Source: Natrinema salaciae (GTDB lineage: Archaea > Halobacteriota > Halobacteria > Halobacteriales > Natrialbaceae). From it: a DNA stretch of 64,000 bases. The stretch is from positions 124,001 to 188,000 of the forward strand of contig NZ_FOFD01000007.1 of the NCBI RefSeq assembly GCF_900110865.1. The letters are read 5' to 3'. The position numbers and the translations under genes are program-made. Every line of letters starts with the position of its first letter. Positions within the stretch are counted from its first letter, which is position 1. This document shows, in pieces, positions 8,557 through 16,862 of this stretch. The notes under the pieces are model-generated. The model saw nothing but the letters and a program-made list of their open reading frames with translations. It did not search any database and had not been told where the DNA came from.

Positions 8557-9444
8557 ATGCACGACAGTGACGGCCATCTGAACGTGTCTCGTCGGACGAT
8601 CTTGCGGGCCTCGGCCGGAACGACCGCGCTCTCGGCCGTCGGCAGTGCGCGAGCCGACGACTCCGACGCATCCGACGGAGACGCCCTCGGCGTCCCGCGA
8701 CTCGATCGAGACTGTCCGGACGCGACAATCGAGCCCAGCACGACTCACTGCGAGGGGGCGGAGACGGCGGGCTGTGCGGACGATCACCCGGCGACGACCG
8801 AACTCCGATCGGCGGTCGCGGACTCCCTCGAGCGCCAGTACCCGGACGCGGACGCGTTGATCGACGCGGGGTACAAGCCGTATTTCGACACGCTCGAGAT
8901 GGGGGACGACAGCTGGTCTCACTGGCTCAATCCGGCCTTCATCGGCGACGACGAGCTCGTCGATCCCGAACGGCCGGAATCGGTGCTCGTGGACAACGAC
9001 ACGTGGCGATCGATCGGCGTCATGTTCATCGCGACGAGCGACGGGGAGCCGGTCGACTCCCCGGCGGTGTACGGCGGTGACGACGACGAACAGCTGTGTT
9101 CGCCGTGGCACGCTCACACCGGAGTTCCCGGCCGGTTCGCGTGGTGGTTCTACCGGCTGGCCTACGAACGGGACGGCGACGCGGAGCGCCTCGAGTTCCC
9201 CTGCCGAACCCCCTGTATGCTCCACGTATGGACCGTCGATCACCCGGAGAGCGTCTACGCGCACGACGCGCCGCCGGAGTCGTATCGCGACCAGCCGCCC
9301 GCCGACGATCCCGGGTTCGACACCGATGCCGCACCCGGTGAGGACGAACTCGGCTGGGACGTCCTGCCGTCCGAGGTCGTCCCCGACCGTACGCCCGACG
9401 AATTGCTCCCGACCGACCCGTTCGGGTTCGATCTCGGCGTCTAG
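8557..9444 (+). CDS. Tat-exported protein of unknown function
   Basis: A 295-residue protein with a twin-arginine signal (SRRTILRASAGTTALSAVG, about residues 10-28). The mature part contains paired cysteines (DRDCPD, THCEGAETAGCADD, FPCRTPCML), and patches such as HWLNPAFIGDDELVDPERP, CSPWHAHTGVPG and MLHVWTVDHPESVYAH. These patches with conserved-looking His, Trp and Cys recall secreted bacterial proteins of unknown function that have an NP-x-L...EPE motif and a His-rich C-terminal core. Metal binding is possible. The ATG at 8557 is used because the twin-arginine region then sits at the usual distance. It is a single-gene unit. Confidence 0.65.
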   Translation: MHDSDGHLNVSRRTILRASAGTTALSAVGSARADDSDASDGDALGVPRLDRDCPDATIEPSTTHCEGAETAGCADDHPATTELRSAVADSLERQYPDADALIDAGYKPYFDTLEMGDDSWSHWLNPAFIGDDELVDPERPESVLVDNDTWRSIGVMFIATSDGEPVDSPAVYGGDDDEQLCSPWHAHTGVPGRFAWWFYRLAYERDGDAERLEFPCRTPCMLHVWTVDHPESVYAHDAPPESYRDQPPADDPGFDTDAAPGEDELGWDVLPSEVVPDRTPDELLPTDPFGFDLGV

Positions 9445-9531
9445 CGACGAGACTCGCTCTCGAGCCCGCGCGCCTGTCCCCATCCCGTCCCCGGTTCTCG
9501 TCGCGAGCCGTCCGGTGATCGACCGGCCCGG

Positions 9532-9978
9532 CTAGTCGAGGGCCGTTTTCATGCAGATCGCCGAGGCCGGGCAAAGCGCCGCGAACTCGGTCGTCCGCTG
9601 GATACGCGGCGGAACGGCCGCCCGCTCGATCGCCTCGTATCCCGCTCGACGGAAGAACGCCGCCGCGGTCGTGGTCAACAGGTACAGCGACTCGACCCCG
9701 TTGGCTCGCGCGTACTCCTCGAGCGCGTCCACCAGGGCCGCTCCGTAGCCCCGTCCGCGGTTCGGTTCCGTGACGACGACCGACCGCAGGAGCCCGTGCG
9801 AGCCGTACAGTTCGACGCCGCCGATGCCGATCCACGCCGTCTCGGAGACCGCGACGAAGAAACACTCCGGCTTCGTTCGCACGTCCCGAGTGGGCAGCCC
9901 GTTCGCGTCCAACAGCGCTTCGAGGCGGTCGAGGTCGGCCGCCGTTGCGTCCCGAAGGGTGATCGAAGCGTCGGTCAT
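9532..9978 (-). CDS. arsN2: ArsN2-like GNAT acetyltransferase (arsenic resistance)
   Basis: A 148-residue GNAT protein. The acetyl-CoA motif is VVTEPNRGRGYGAALVDALEE (about residues 71-91). Residues YLLTTTAAAFFRRAGYEAIERAAVP and EFAALCPASAICMKTAL match the C-terminal signature I know from ArsN2. ArsN2-type enzymes are found in arsenic operons and are thought to acetylate organoarsenicals such as methylarsenite-like or phosphinothricin-like compounds. The gene lies downstream of arsR-arsM on the same strand, with a start-less membrane ORF between, which supports a role in arsenic detoxification. Confidence 0.85.
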   Translation of the reverse strand: MTDASITLRDATAADLDRLEALLDANGLPTRDVRTKPECFFVAVSETAWIGIGGVELYGSHGLLRSVVVTEPNRGRGYGAALVDALEEYARANGVESLYLLTTTAAAFFRRAGYEAIERAAVPPRIQRTTEFAALCPASAICMKTALD

Positions 9979-10062
9979 GCGCTTCCCTCGGACGCCACTT
10001 GCGGAGGTCGGTTTCGATGACCGTGTCGGTGCGGCCGTCTGGTCGGCGACCCGAACCGGCGG

Positions 10063-10299
10063 CTACCGCGAGTCATCGGTGTGCGGGTTCTCGACGGTGA
10101 TTCGGACTCGGCTCCCTCCGTCGAACGAGACCCCGCCACAGTCGCGGAAGCAGCGGGCCACGCTCCGGAGGCGTCGGACGCCGAGGAAGAGTCCGACGAC
10201 GGACGCGAGGGCGACGGTCGCGGTCGCCGACCGGCTGACGGCCCAGAGCGCGAGGCGGAACGCCGGGACGAGCGCGTCGCTCGCGAGCAGGCGCTCCCA
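10063..10299 (-). pseudogene. Start-less small membrane protein fragment in the ars cluster
   Basis: From 10299 down to TAG at 10063-10065 one frame reads WERLLASDALVPAFRLALWA, then a hydrophobic stretch (VALASVVGLFLGVRRL), then ARCFRDCGGVSFDGG. Third-codon positions are strongly G/C here, unlike the sequence just upstream in the same frame. The frame stays open up to the arsM stop but has no ATG or GTG in a useful place. It is either a 5'-truncated gene, a frameshifted one (the ATG at 10352 is in another frame), or it uses a rare start. It would encode one membrane helix and a cysteine-containing tail. Confidence 0.45.
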
Positions 10300-10446
10300 A
10301 CTGGGCGGTCGATGGCTGTGCGGTTTCGCGGATCGAACGGTGGGCTGGACATCGGACGGTGATCGAGTTATCGGTGACGGGTCTGGCTGTGCCGATCGAT
10401 ACGGGCCACGGTGCTCGCCGCCCCTCGCGGGCCGGGGAGCGACGAG

Positions 10447-11283
10447 TTACTGAGCAGCTGCTGTACCCCTTGGCTTCTCGGCCTTGATCGTCGCCGCGAC
10501 GACGTAGTCACTCGGGTCGTGCTCGTCGTCCCACTCGCGGATGAACGACTCGCTGTCGGCTTTCGGCTCGATCGCGACGCCGACGAATCCGGCGTCGGAC
10601 AGCAGCTCCGCTAACGCGGGTACCGGAGCGGCGCCGCCGATGCACGCGGCCACCGACGCCGGATCGGCCCGCCGGTCGGCCGGGAGGTCGGCGCTCAGGA
10701 CGACGTCGGAGACGGCGAGCCGGCCGCCCGGTCGCAGCACGCGGAAGGCCTCGCGGAACACCTGCGACTTGTCCGCCGAGAGGTTGATGACGCAGTTCGA
10801 GAGGATCACATCCACGGACTCGTCGGCGACCGGGAGGTGTTCGATCTCGCCGAGGCGGAACTCGACGGTCGTCGCGTCGTTCGCGTCGACGTTCTCGCGG
10901 GCCCGCTCGACCATCTCCGGCGTCATGTCCACGCCGATGACGCGACCCGTCGGACCGACCTCCCGCGCCGCGAGGAAGCAATCGAACCCGGCACCGGAAC
11001 CGAGGTCGAGGACGGTGTCCCCGTCCTCGAGGCCGGCGATGGCGGTCGGATTGCCGCATCCGAGGCCCATATCGGCACCCGCGGCGACGGCCTCGCGGTC
11101 GGCGTCCGAGTAGCCGAGTTCGGACGACCGGTCGGTCGGTGCGTCGGCGCAGGAGTCGGTGTCGCCACAGCACGACGACGACTCGGACGCGATTCGCGCG
11201 TACCGGTCCCGAACGGCCGCGCGCTGTTCCGCGGGGTCGAGACGGCTCCCGTTCCCGGCGCTCGGTGTGCTCTCGTCAGTCAT
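10447..11283 (-). CDS. arsM: Arsenite methyltransferase
   Basis: A 278-residue SAM-dependent methyltransferase. SAM motif I is VLDLGSGAGFDCF (residues 91-103). The conserved arsenic-binding cysteines are visible at GLGCGNP (C76), SNCVINL (C163) and ACIGG (C214). An extra CC pair and SC lie at residues 38-45 (SSCCGDTDSC). The family methylates As(III) stepwise. The start ATG at 11283 overlaps the arsR stop by eight bases (ATGACTGA), giving tight translational coupling. Regulation is expected through the operator upstream of arsR. Confidence 0.92.
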   Translation of the reverse strand: MTDESTPSAGNGSRLDPAEQRAAVRDRYARIASESSSCCGDTDSCADAPTDRSSELGYSDADREAVAAGADMGLGCGNPTAIAGLEDGDTVLDLGSGAGFDCFLAAREVGPTGRVIGVDMTPEMVERARENVDANDATTVEFRLGEIEHLPVADESVDVILSNCVINLSADKSQVFREAFRVLRPGGRLAVSDVVLSADLPADRRADPASVAACIGGAAPVPALAELLSDAGFVGVAIEPKADSESFIREWDDEHDPSDYVVAATIKAEKPRGTAAAQ

Positions 11284-11647
11284 CGTCGAGCCCTCTCGTC
11301 TCGTCGAGCACGCGGAGCAGTCGATCCGCGCGCGGCGTCGCGGAGTAGTACCGCCATCGTCCCTCTTTCCGCCGATCGACCAATCCGGCGCTGAAAAGCC
11401 GCGAGAGGGCCTGACTGACCGCTCCCTGACTGACCCCGAGCGTCGGCTCCAGCTCGCAGACGCAGACGGCCTCGTCGGCCGCGGCGATGCGTCGAAGCGC
11501 CTCGTACCGGGTGTCGTTCCCGAGCGTCGCGAGCGTCTGCACGTCGGCGGCGAGTTCCTCGTCCGCCAGCGAGCGGCCGACCGAGCAACAGTCGGACGTC
11601 CGCCGGTCTGTCGACGGAACCGGCCCGTCTGTCTGTCGTTCACTCAT
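11276..11647 (-). CDS. arsR: ArsR-family metalloregulatory repressor
   Basis: A 123-residue winged helix-turn-helix protein. The DNA-binding region is SQGAVSQALSRLFSAGLVDRR (about residues 72-92). Metal-site candidates are CVCELE (two cysteines in the helix before the recognition helix, typical for As(III)-sensing ArsR) and CC near residues 20-21. It is the first gene of the arsR-arsM unit and overlaps arsM. The promoter has a 14-base palindrome and a repeated half-site at 11649-11683, so it is probably autoregulated and released from DNA by arsenite or antimonite. Confidence 0.9.
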   Translation of the reverse strand: MSERQTDGPVPSTDRRTSDCCSVGRSLADEELAADVQTLATLGNDTRYEALRRIAAADEAVCVCELEPTLGVSQGAVSQALSRLFSAGLVDRRKEGRWRYYSATPRADRLLRVLDETRGLDDD

Positions 11648-11648
11648 T

Positions 11649-11683
11649 TTAGCAATTGCTAATATTAGGGTCTGCTAATATAA
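11649..11683 (-). promoter_or_regulatory. arsR promoter with palindromic operator
   Basis: TTAGCAATTGCTAA (11649-11662) is a perfect 14-base palindrome that begins two bases before the arsR start codon. TGCTAATATTA (11657-11667) and TGCTAATATAA (11673-11683) are direct repeats with 16-base spacing. On the minus strand the second copy contains the likely TATA box (TTATATTA), about 27 bases from the start codon, so the arsR message is nearly leaderless. A repressor bound here would cover both the TATA box and the start site. Confidence 0.7.
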
Positions 11684-11825
11684 TCGTTCTGGTCAGCGGC
11701 GTCGCGGTCTGTAGGGAACGCAGCGTCGATTCCGTCAGCGGCCGGTCGTCCGACTGGCAACCGACAGCGCGGCCGCTACGCACGATCGGGCAGGAAGACG
11801 CTCGAACCGTCTGCGGACGGTAGCG

Positions 11826-12272
11826 TCACTCGAGCCACGCCTCGATCGTGGCTACGATCCGATCGGCCGCGTCGTCGGGGCTACACCGGTCAGTGTCGAT
11901 CTCCAGTTCGGCGTCGGGCTCGTCGAACTCCCGGTAGACCACGTGGACGCCCCGCTCCGCGATCGGGTCCGCGCGCTCTCGGTTTCGCTCGAGGCAGGTC
12001 TCGAGGCTCGCCGTCACGCGGACGAAGTGGACGTCGCCGAGCGTCCGAAAGCGGGTCTGCCACTTCCGGCGATAGAACGTGCCGTCGACCAGCGTGACGC
12101 CGGTCGCCGGTGTCTCGCCGACCTGCTCGGCCAGCTGGTCGTACGTGCGACTCGAGAAGTCGTCGGAGTGAACCGACCGAACCGGCCGGCCCCGCGCCTC
12201 GAGCCGCTCGCGAACGCGGGCCGTGATCGTGGTTTTCCCCGCCCCCGGCGGCCCGCAGATGACGACGATCAC
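11826..12272 (-). CDS. P-loop kinase, PSTK/AAA-like
   Basis: A 148-residue P-loop protein with Walker A motif CGPPGAGKTT at residues 6-15. SVHSDDFSSRTYDQL supplies a likely acceptor-binding Asp pair, and VRVTASLETCLERNRER has an Arg-rich lid-like helix. This layout is that of small kinases related to adenylylsulfate kinase, gluconate kinase and PSTK. It is shorter than PSTK, which adds a tRNA-binding domain. The substrate is unknown. It is followed on the same strand by nothing closely spaced, and lies downstream of a small zinc-finger gene. Confidence 0.75.
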   Translation of the reverse strand: MIVVICGPPGAGKTTITARVRERLEARGRPVRSVHSDDFSSRTYDQLAEQVGETPATGVTLVDGTFYRRKWQTRFRTLGDVHFVRVTASLETCLERNRERADPIAERGVHVVYREFDEPDAELEIDTDRCSPDDAADRIVATIEAWLE

Positions 12273-12346
12273 GGGTGCCGATAGCGGCCGGGGTCATACC
12301 AATGGCGGGGATCGTGACCCGCCCGCCCGGGACCGAGTGGCGGACG

Positions 12347-12478
12347 TCAGAACGCCGGCGACCGAGCCGTTCTCGCGGGGAGTTCCTCGAGGCACTCCCG
12401 GCAGTAGGTGTAGAAGCGGTCGTTCTCGGTCCGGCAGACGGGACAGGTCTGTGTAGGCGGGTCGGACGACGTCGACAT
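12347..12478 (-). CDS. 43-residue double-CxxC zinc-finger protein
   Basis: This gene falls below the usual ORF size cut-off. It starts with ATG at 12478 and ends with TGA at 12347-12349. The product begins MSTSSDPPTQ and contains CPVC (residues 12-15) and CREC (residues 26-29), an arrangement that can bind one zinc ion as a compact zinc ribbon. Haloarchaea encode many such tiny zinc proteins, several of them linked to stress or biofilm phenotypes. It sits between the P-loop kinase and the two paralogous membrane proteins on the same strand. Confidence 0.65.
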   Translation of the reverse strand: MSTSSDPPTQTCPVCRTENDRFYTYCRECLEELPARTARSPAF

Positions 12479-12568
12479 GAACGGTAGTTGGGGTCGACGG
12501 GAAATAGCCCCGGTGCCCACGTCTGCAAGCGTCCACCGGGGCGCGACGGCTGCCGGAACTGCGGCGAC

Positions 12569-13600
12569 TCAGCCCAGATCCTCGTCGCGCTGGGACTCGC
12601 GAAGGATGAACGGCCCCATCGCGAGGGTTCGCTTCGCGACTGTCGCGATCCGGAGGATGTAGACGATGAAGACGACGAACGGCGCGATGCCGACGACGAA
12701 CCCCGCACTGGTCACCCAGACGAGGTTGTCGACGCCCAGCGTGGTTCCCGGGAGTGCGCTGGCGTCGACGTACATCAGCATGCTCCCCATCACCGTCAGC
12801 GCCGGCACCGCAATGTATAACAGCGCGCGCGAGAGGTTGATCAGTTCCCACTGGAAGTACAGCGTCTTGAAGTGTTCGCGGGCCGGCCCGAAGAACTTGA
12901 GAACGGCGATCATCTCGTCGATTTCGTGGTTGGCATCGTCCGACAGTTCGTCGCCGTAGTCGGCTCGAATCTTGCGCGCATCGTAGATCTTCCGCGAGTA
13001 GTTGAAGTTGAGCGCGTTCCAGATCACCTCGAAGGTTCCGAACTGAGCGTCCTCGAGGTTCTCCTTGACGGTTCTGGCGTTTTCGGCGACGTCGTCCACG
13101 TAGTCTCTGACTTCTCGCTGTAGGTCGTCGGAGTGGCTGCTGTCGCCCGTCACCGTCTCTTCGAAGTCGGTCGCTTCGTCCTCGATTCCGTCGACGAGCT
13201 CGTAGAGAAAGCCCGAGGGCTCGGGCGGGGTCACGTCCTCCTCGAGCTCGTCTTCGATGTCCCGTCGGAAATCCATCGCCTGCTGCATCCGCTCGCGCTG
13301 GTCGCCGACTGCGCCGAGTTCCTGGGAGAGCACCAGCTGGTTGATCGTGACGACGATCGACGTCCCCGTGATGATCGCGCCGATGAAGGCGGAGAAGATC
13401 CAGAAGGTGCCGTTGTTGGCCGCGACGATCACGCGCAGCGGGGGAAGACCGACCTGACCGAGCCCGACGAGGACACCGAACACGACTGCGAGCACGAGCG
13501 CCGTGAGCAGCCAGCGGTTCATCCGAAGCAGGAGGTACAGCCGCGGGCCGGCGAGCCGACCGCTTCCCTTCCCGTCACCGTTCGAGTTCAGAACGTCCAT
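12569..13600 (-). CDS. Four-helix membrane protein, paralogue B
   Basis: A 343-residue protein. There are two N-terminal transmembrane helices (WLLTALVLAVVFGVLVGLG and IFSAFIGAIITGTSIVVTI), then a long charged cytoplasmic segment, then two C-terminal helices (ALLYIAVPALTVMGSMLMYV; FVVGIAPFVVFIVYILRIA). It shares with its neighbour at 13675 the motif VxxNQLxLSQExGA after helix 2, FRxxxxDE, AREHFKTLYFQWEL before helix 3 and YILRxATxxxRT at the end. The start at 13600 is chosen by alignment with the paralogue. No family name is certain. The topology suggests a bestrophin-like or regulatory membrane protein, but this is a guess. Confidence 0.75.
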   Translation of the reverse strand: MDVLNSNGDGKGSGRLAGPRLYLLLRMNRWLLTALVLAVVFGVLVGLGQVGLPPLRVIVAANNGTFWIFSAFIGAIITGTSIVVTINQLVLSQELGAVGDQRERMQQAMDFRRDIEDELEEDVTPPEPSGFLYELVDGIEDEATDFEETVTGDSSHSDDLQREVRDYVDDVAENARTVKENLEDAQFGTFEVIWNALNFNYSRKIYDARKIRADYGDELSDDANHEIDEMIAVLKFFGPAREHFKTLYFQWELINLSRALLYIAVPALTVMGSMLMYVDASALPGTTLGVDNLVWVTSAGFVVGIAPFVVFIVYILRIATVAKRTLAMGPFILRESQRDEDLG

Positions 13601-13674
13601 CCGGGTATCGGGTTCGACCACGACGGCGGGTAAAAACGTCGGGCCGGGAGACGATGGGTCGGTTATGAACGCCG

Positions 13675-14727
13675 TCACTCGTCCGTCCCGGGGCTCACCT
13701 CGAACGGCCCTTCGTCGGGGTCCTTCTGGAGGACCGACGGGCCGACCGACGCGGTCCGACGCGTGATCGTCGCGGTCCGGAGGATGTAGGAGACGAGGAG
13801 CGCGAGCGGCGAGAGGACGACGACGATCAGCACGCTCACGACGGTGGGGAGCACGGCGACGTCGACGCTGGGTCCGGTGAGGTCGGCGTACAGGAGGCCG
13901 ACGAGGATCGCCGACAGAATCGACGGCACGCCGCAGTAGATCGTCAGCTGTGAGAACCGGGTGAGTTCCCGCTGTAGATAGGTCGTCTTGAACTGTTCCC
14001 GGGCCACGTGGAACAACTTCAGTGAGTCGACCAGTTCGTCGAGGCGCTCGTTCGCGGCCGGCGACAGCGAATCGGCGTACTCGCCGCGCAGGTGCGTGCC
14101 GACGTACAGGTGCCAGGATTCGTCGTACGTGATCGCCGCGGAAACGGCCGTAAACGTATCGACGTCGGACCGGTCGATCCGGTCCTCGATCCGAGCCGTC
14201 CGCTGTTGGACGCCGTTCGTGTACCGAACGACCGTTTCGCGGACCGCATCGTCGTCGTGATCGGCAACCGCATCCGCCAGCTCGTCGGCGTTGTGATGGA
14301 TCGATTCGACGACCAACTCGAGCACCCGGGTGGGCGAGGCCGGACTCGCGGGGATGGCCGCGGCGTCGGCCACCTCCTGTCGGAATTCCATGACGCCCTC
14401 GAGACGGTTGCGGGCCGTGCCGGCCGCGCCAAACTCCTGTGAGAGGATGAGCTGGTTGACCGAGACGACCAGCGTTACCAGCGAGAACGTCCCCGCGATC
14501 ATGCCGCTGGCGACGCGCGTCACGGAGTTCGGATTGGTAAACGAGATGATCCCGACCTCGTGGAGGGCGAGCAGGAGGGCGAAGACGACGGCCGAGAGAG
14601 CCACCGCCACGCCCAACCGGTTCCCTTTGACCAGCACCCACTCGTGGAACCGCATTAGCACTCCCATCCGGGTACCGATGTCGGCTCCGTAGGACTCGAG
14701 CGTCTCGTCGGTCTCGGGCGTCCCCAT
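13675..14727 (-). CDS. Four-helix membrane protein, paralogue A
   Basis: A 350-residue protein with the same build as the next gene (12569-13600). Two helices lie at about residues 37-60 and 72-95, a cytoplasmic part at about 100-255, and two helices at about 258-285 and 290-316. Shared motifs are VSVNQLILSQEFGAAG, EQFKTTYLQRELTRFS and VSYILRTATITRRTASVGP. The two genes are separated by 74 bases on the same strand and look like an old tandem duplication. One may form a complex with the other. Function unknown. Confidence 0.75.
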   Translation of the reverse strand: MGTPETDETLESYGADIGTRMGVLMRFHEWVLVKGNRLGVAVALSAVVFALLLALHEVGIISFTNPNSVTRVASGMIAGTFSLVTLVVSVNQLILSQEFGAAGTARNRLEGVMEFRQEVADAAAIPASPASPTRVLELVVESIHHNADELADAVADHDDDAVRETVVRYTNGVQQRTARIEDRIDRSDVDTFTAVSAAITYDESWHLYVGTHLRGEYADSLSPAANERLDELVDSLKLFHVAREQFKTTYLQRELTRFSQLTIYCGVPSILSAILVGLLYADLTGPSVDVAVLPTVVSVLIVVVLSPLALLVSYILRTATITRRTASVGPSVLQKDPDEGPFEVSPGTDE

Positions 14728-14943
14728 ATCGATACGTGCAATGGTCCCGACAATAAGGGCCTGCGTTGCACACCGCCGGGCCGTCCTCGAGACGGTCCCG
14801 ACCGGTAGCCGGCTCCGAGCGACCCCGCTCGCCCTCGAGCGCCGGGTGCTGTCGCTTCAAGGCCTACACTGAAATGCGTCCGCGATGTCGATCCGATACA
14901 TGCTCGGTGAGGGAACCAACGTGCGGACGACGGCTCGGCGGCG

Positions 14944-15453
14944 ATGACGCGATCGGAGTCGACGAGCCGACGGCGAGTGCTCGCGTCGCTCGGTGCGGGC
15001 GTCGCAGTCGCGGCCGCCGGCTGTACCGGCAGTGGCGGACTCGACGGCCAGCCGAGATACGAGGAGGGGACCGTCGGCGACCGAAACGCCAGCAACGTCT
15101 CCGAGCGGAACGCGACCCAGATGTCCACGGCCGCTGCGCTCGCCCAGCAGGAGCCCAGCAACGCGGTGACGCCGCTCGATCCGCTCGAGCTGGTCGAACA
15201 CGAGTTCGTCGTCGAGGACGGCTATCTCGGCTCCACGGTTCAGGGAACCGTCACGAATACGGGAGCCGACCGTATCCAGGTCGTCGAAGTACGAACGCGC
15301 ATCTACGACGACGCTGGCAACCTGCTCGGCAGGTATTTCGCCAGCACCGGTGACCTCGACGGCGACGAGACGTGGGCCTTTCAGGTCGTCGTGCTCGAGT
15401 CACCGTCGGACGTGGCCAGCTACGACATCACCGTTCTCGGAACGCCGACGTGA
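14944..15453 (+). CDS. Tat lipoprotein with FxLYD domain
   Basis: A 169-residue protein. The signal has twin arginines (SRRRVLASLGAGVAVAAAG) followed by a lipobox-like AAGCTG, so Cys27 or thereabouts would be lipidated. The C-terminal 85 residues (EHEFVVEDGYLGSTVQGTVTN to the end) form an FxLYD beta-sandwich as found in many archaeal lipoproteins, with the pattern VxGTVTNTG...V.VR...YDxxGNLL. It is anchored outside the cytoplasmic membrane. Substrate or partner is unknown. It is transcribed alone, divergent from the paralogous membrane-protein genes. Confidence 0.8.
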   Translation: MTRSESTSRRRVLASLGAGVAVAAAGCTGSGGLDGQPRYEEGTVGDRNASNVSERNATQMSTAAALAQQEPSNAVTPLDPLELVEHEFVVEDGYLGSTVQGTVTNTGADRIQVVEVRTRIYDDAGNLLGRYFASTGDLDGDETWAFQVVVLESPSDVASYDITVLGTPT

Positions 15454-15519
15454 CCGTGCAGCCTCGGCTCCCCGCCGCGATTGCGCGGCCCCCGTGAGCG
15501 GTATCCCCGGCCGCGTGGC

Positions 15520-15867
15520 TCAGTCGGATTTCCGGTCGAGAAGGGCGTCGTCGACGCCGTCGTAGACCGCGTCGATACTCACGCCGAGCGTATAGGCCGG
15601 TCGACCTTTCCCCGTCGGCGACGTCGTCGACGGCTCGACTTCGTCGACGAGGTCCGCGTCTTCGAGTCGGTACAGCGACCGGATGACGTCCGCTTCGGTA
15701 ATCGTCCCGACGACCTCCGTGTCGGCCTCCGGGAGGTGCTCCCGACAGTATCGCCGCAGGTCGTGGGTCTGAACCGGCGTTTCGTCATCGCTGGCGAGTT
15801 CGGCGACGCCGAGCAAAATTACCTGATCGGTCAGCGAGATGGCCCCGAACAGTGACTCATCACTCAT
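15520..15867 (-). CDS. Small winged-helix regulator
   Basis: A 115-residue protein. The part LTDQVILLGVAELASDDETPVQTHDLRRYCREHL looks like the first helices of a winged helix. TITEADVIRSLYRLEDADLVDEVE is a recognition-helix region, and TGKGRPAYTLGVSIDAVYD is a wing. A GRPxYxL pattern at the wing is common in haloarchaeal MarR/PadR-like proteins. It is convergent with the FxLYD lipoprotein gene. No ligand-binding domain is present, and the target is unknown. Confidence 0.7.
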   Translation of the reverse strand: MSDESLFGAISLTDQVILLGVAELASDDETPVQTHDLRRYCREHLPEADTEVVGTITEADVIRSLYRLEDADLVDEVEPSTTSPTGKGRPAYTLGVSIDAVYDGVDDALLDRKSD

Positions 15868-16019
15868 AGTTCATACTGTGTCCGCGAACGATGGTAATCG
15901 TTTCTCTCCCTTCCAGAGGGACGGAATCGAGAATAAACAGTTCCAAGACATCGACGGCTGCACCGGCCGCTGGTGGACCGCTCGATCGCAGCCGCCCCGG
16001 AGCGGTTCGAGCGGATCGA

Positions 16020-16862
16020 TCAGGCGTTCTCTTCGTCCTGTAACTCGGCGAGTTCGGCCTCGACGTCTTCCTGATCCTCGCCCTCGAGTTCGGTGAGTTC
16101 CGCCTCGTCGGCCTCGCTCGCGGCCTCGGTCTCGGTCTCGGTCTCGGATTCCGGCTCGGTTTCGCTCGCGCCGACGTCGGACTTGAGCGTCTCGAGTTCC
16201 GCTTCGACGCCGCTGTCGGTCGAGAGCTGCTCGAGTTCGCGGTCGATGTTATCCTTGTCTGACATAACGTCCTCGAACGCGCCGGACTCGTGGAGTTCGT
16301 CCATCGCGGCGGCGCGGGCCTCCATGTCCTCGGTCTGCTCCTCGGCGCGCTCGATGGCACGGCCGACGTCCTCGAACTCTTCGCCGGTTGCCGTCATCGC
16401 CTCCGACACGGTCGAACTCGCCTTCGCGGCCTCGTGGCGGGCCTTCATCGTCTCCTTCTTGGTCCGGAACTCCTCGATGCGGCTCTGGAGTTCGTTCTTC
16501 TGTTCGATCAGCCGGTCCTGCTGGCCCTGCAGGTCCGAAATCTGGCGCTCCAAGTCCTCGATCTGGTTCATCTTCGTTTTCTTCTTCTCGAGGGCGCGCC
16601 GCGCCAGATCCTCCCGGTCCTGTTGGACCGCCGTCCGTGCCTGATCGTTGTGTTTCTCGACGTTCTCCTCGAGCCGGCGTTTCTGCATCTCGAGGCGCTT
16701 TTTCTGCGTGGTGAGATCGGCGATACCGCGTTTGACCTGCTGGAGCTGGTCCCGCATCTGCTCGTAGGAGTAGTCCAGCGTTTCGGTCGGGTCCTCGGCC
16801 TGGTTGAGCACCGAGTTGAGTTTCGACCGGATGACGTAGGAAGTCCGAGAGAGGATACCCAT
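16020..16862 (-). CDS. pspA: PspA/IM30 (Vipp1-like) membrane-remodelling protein
   Basis: A 280-residue, almost fully helical protein. The N-terminus (MGILSRTSYVIRSKLNSVLNQAEDPTETLDYSYEQM) is the typical amphipathic helix plus hairpin start. Residues 40-190 form the long coiled-coil hairpin (QQVKRGIADLTTQKKRLEMQ, EDLERQISDLQGQQDRLIEQ). The last 70 residues are very Glu-rich. The family is ESCRT-III related and supports membrane stability under stress. A soluble, peripheral membrane location is expected. It is divergently oriented from the alpha/beta hydrolase at 16976. Confidence 0.92.
   Translation of the reverse strand: MGILSRTSYVIRSKLNSVLNQAEDPTETLDYSYEQMRDQLQQVKRGIADLTTQKKRLEMQKRRLEENVEKHNDQARTAVQQDREDLARRALEKKKTKMNQIEDLERQISDLQGQQDRLIEQKNELQSRIEEFRTKKETMKARHEAAKASSTVSEAMTATGEEFEDVGRAIERAEEQTEDMEARAAAMDELHESGAFEDVMSDKDNIDRELEQLSTDSGVEAELETLKSDVGASETEPESETETETEAASEADEAELTELEGEDQEDVEAELAELQDEENA

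Noticed and set aside
10081-10362. Plus-strand acidic open frame opposite the start-less membrane ORF
   Set aside because: The apparent protein is a Glu/Asp/Arg-rich shadow of high-GC codons. The minus-strand frame has better coding features.
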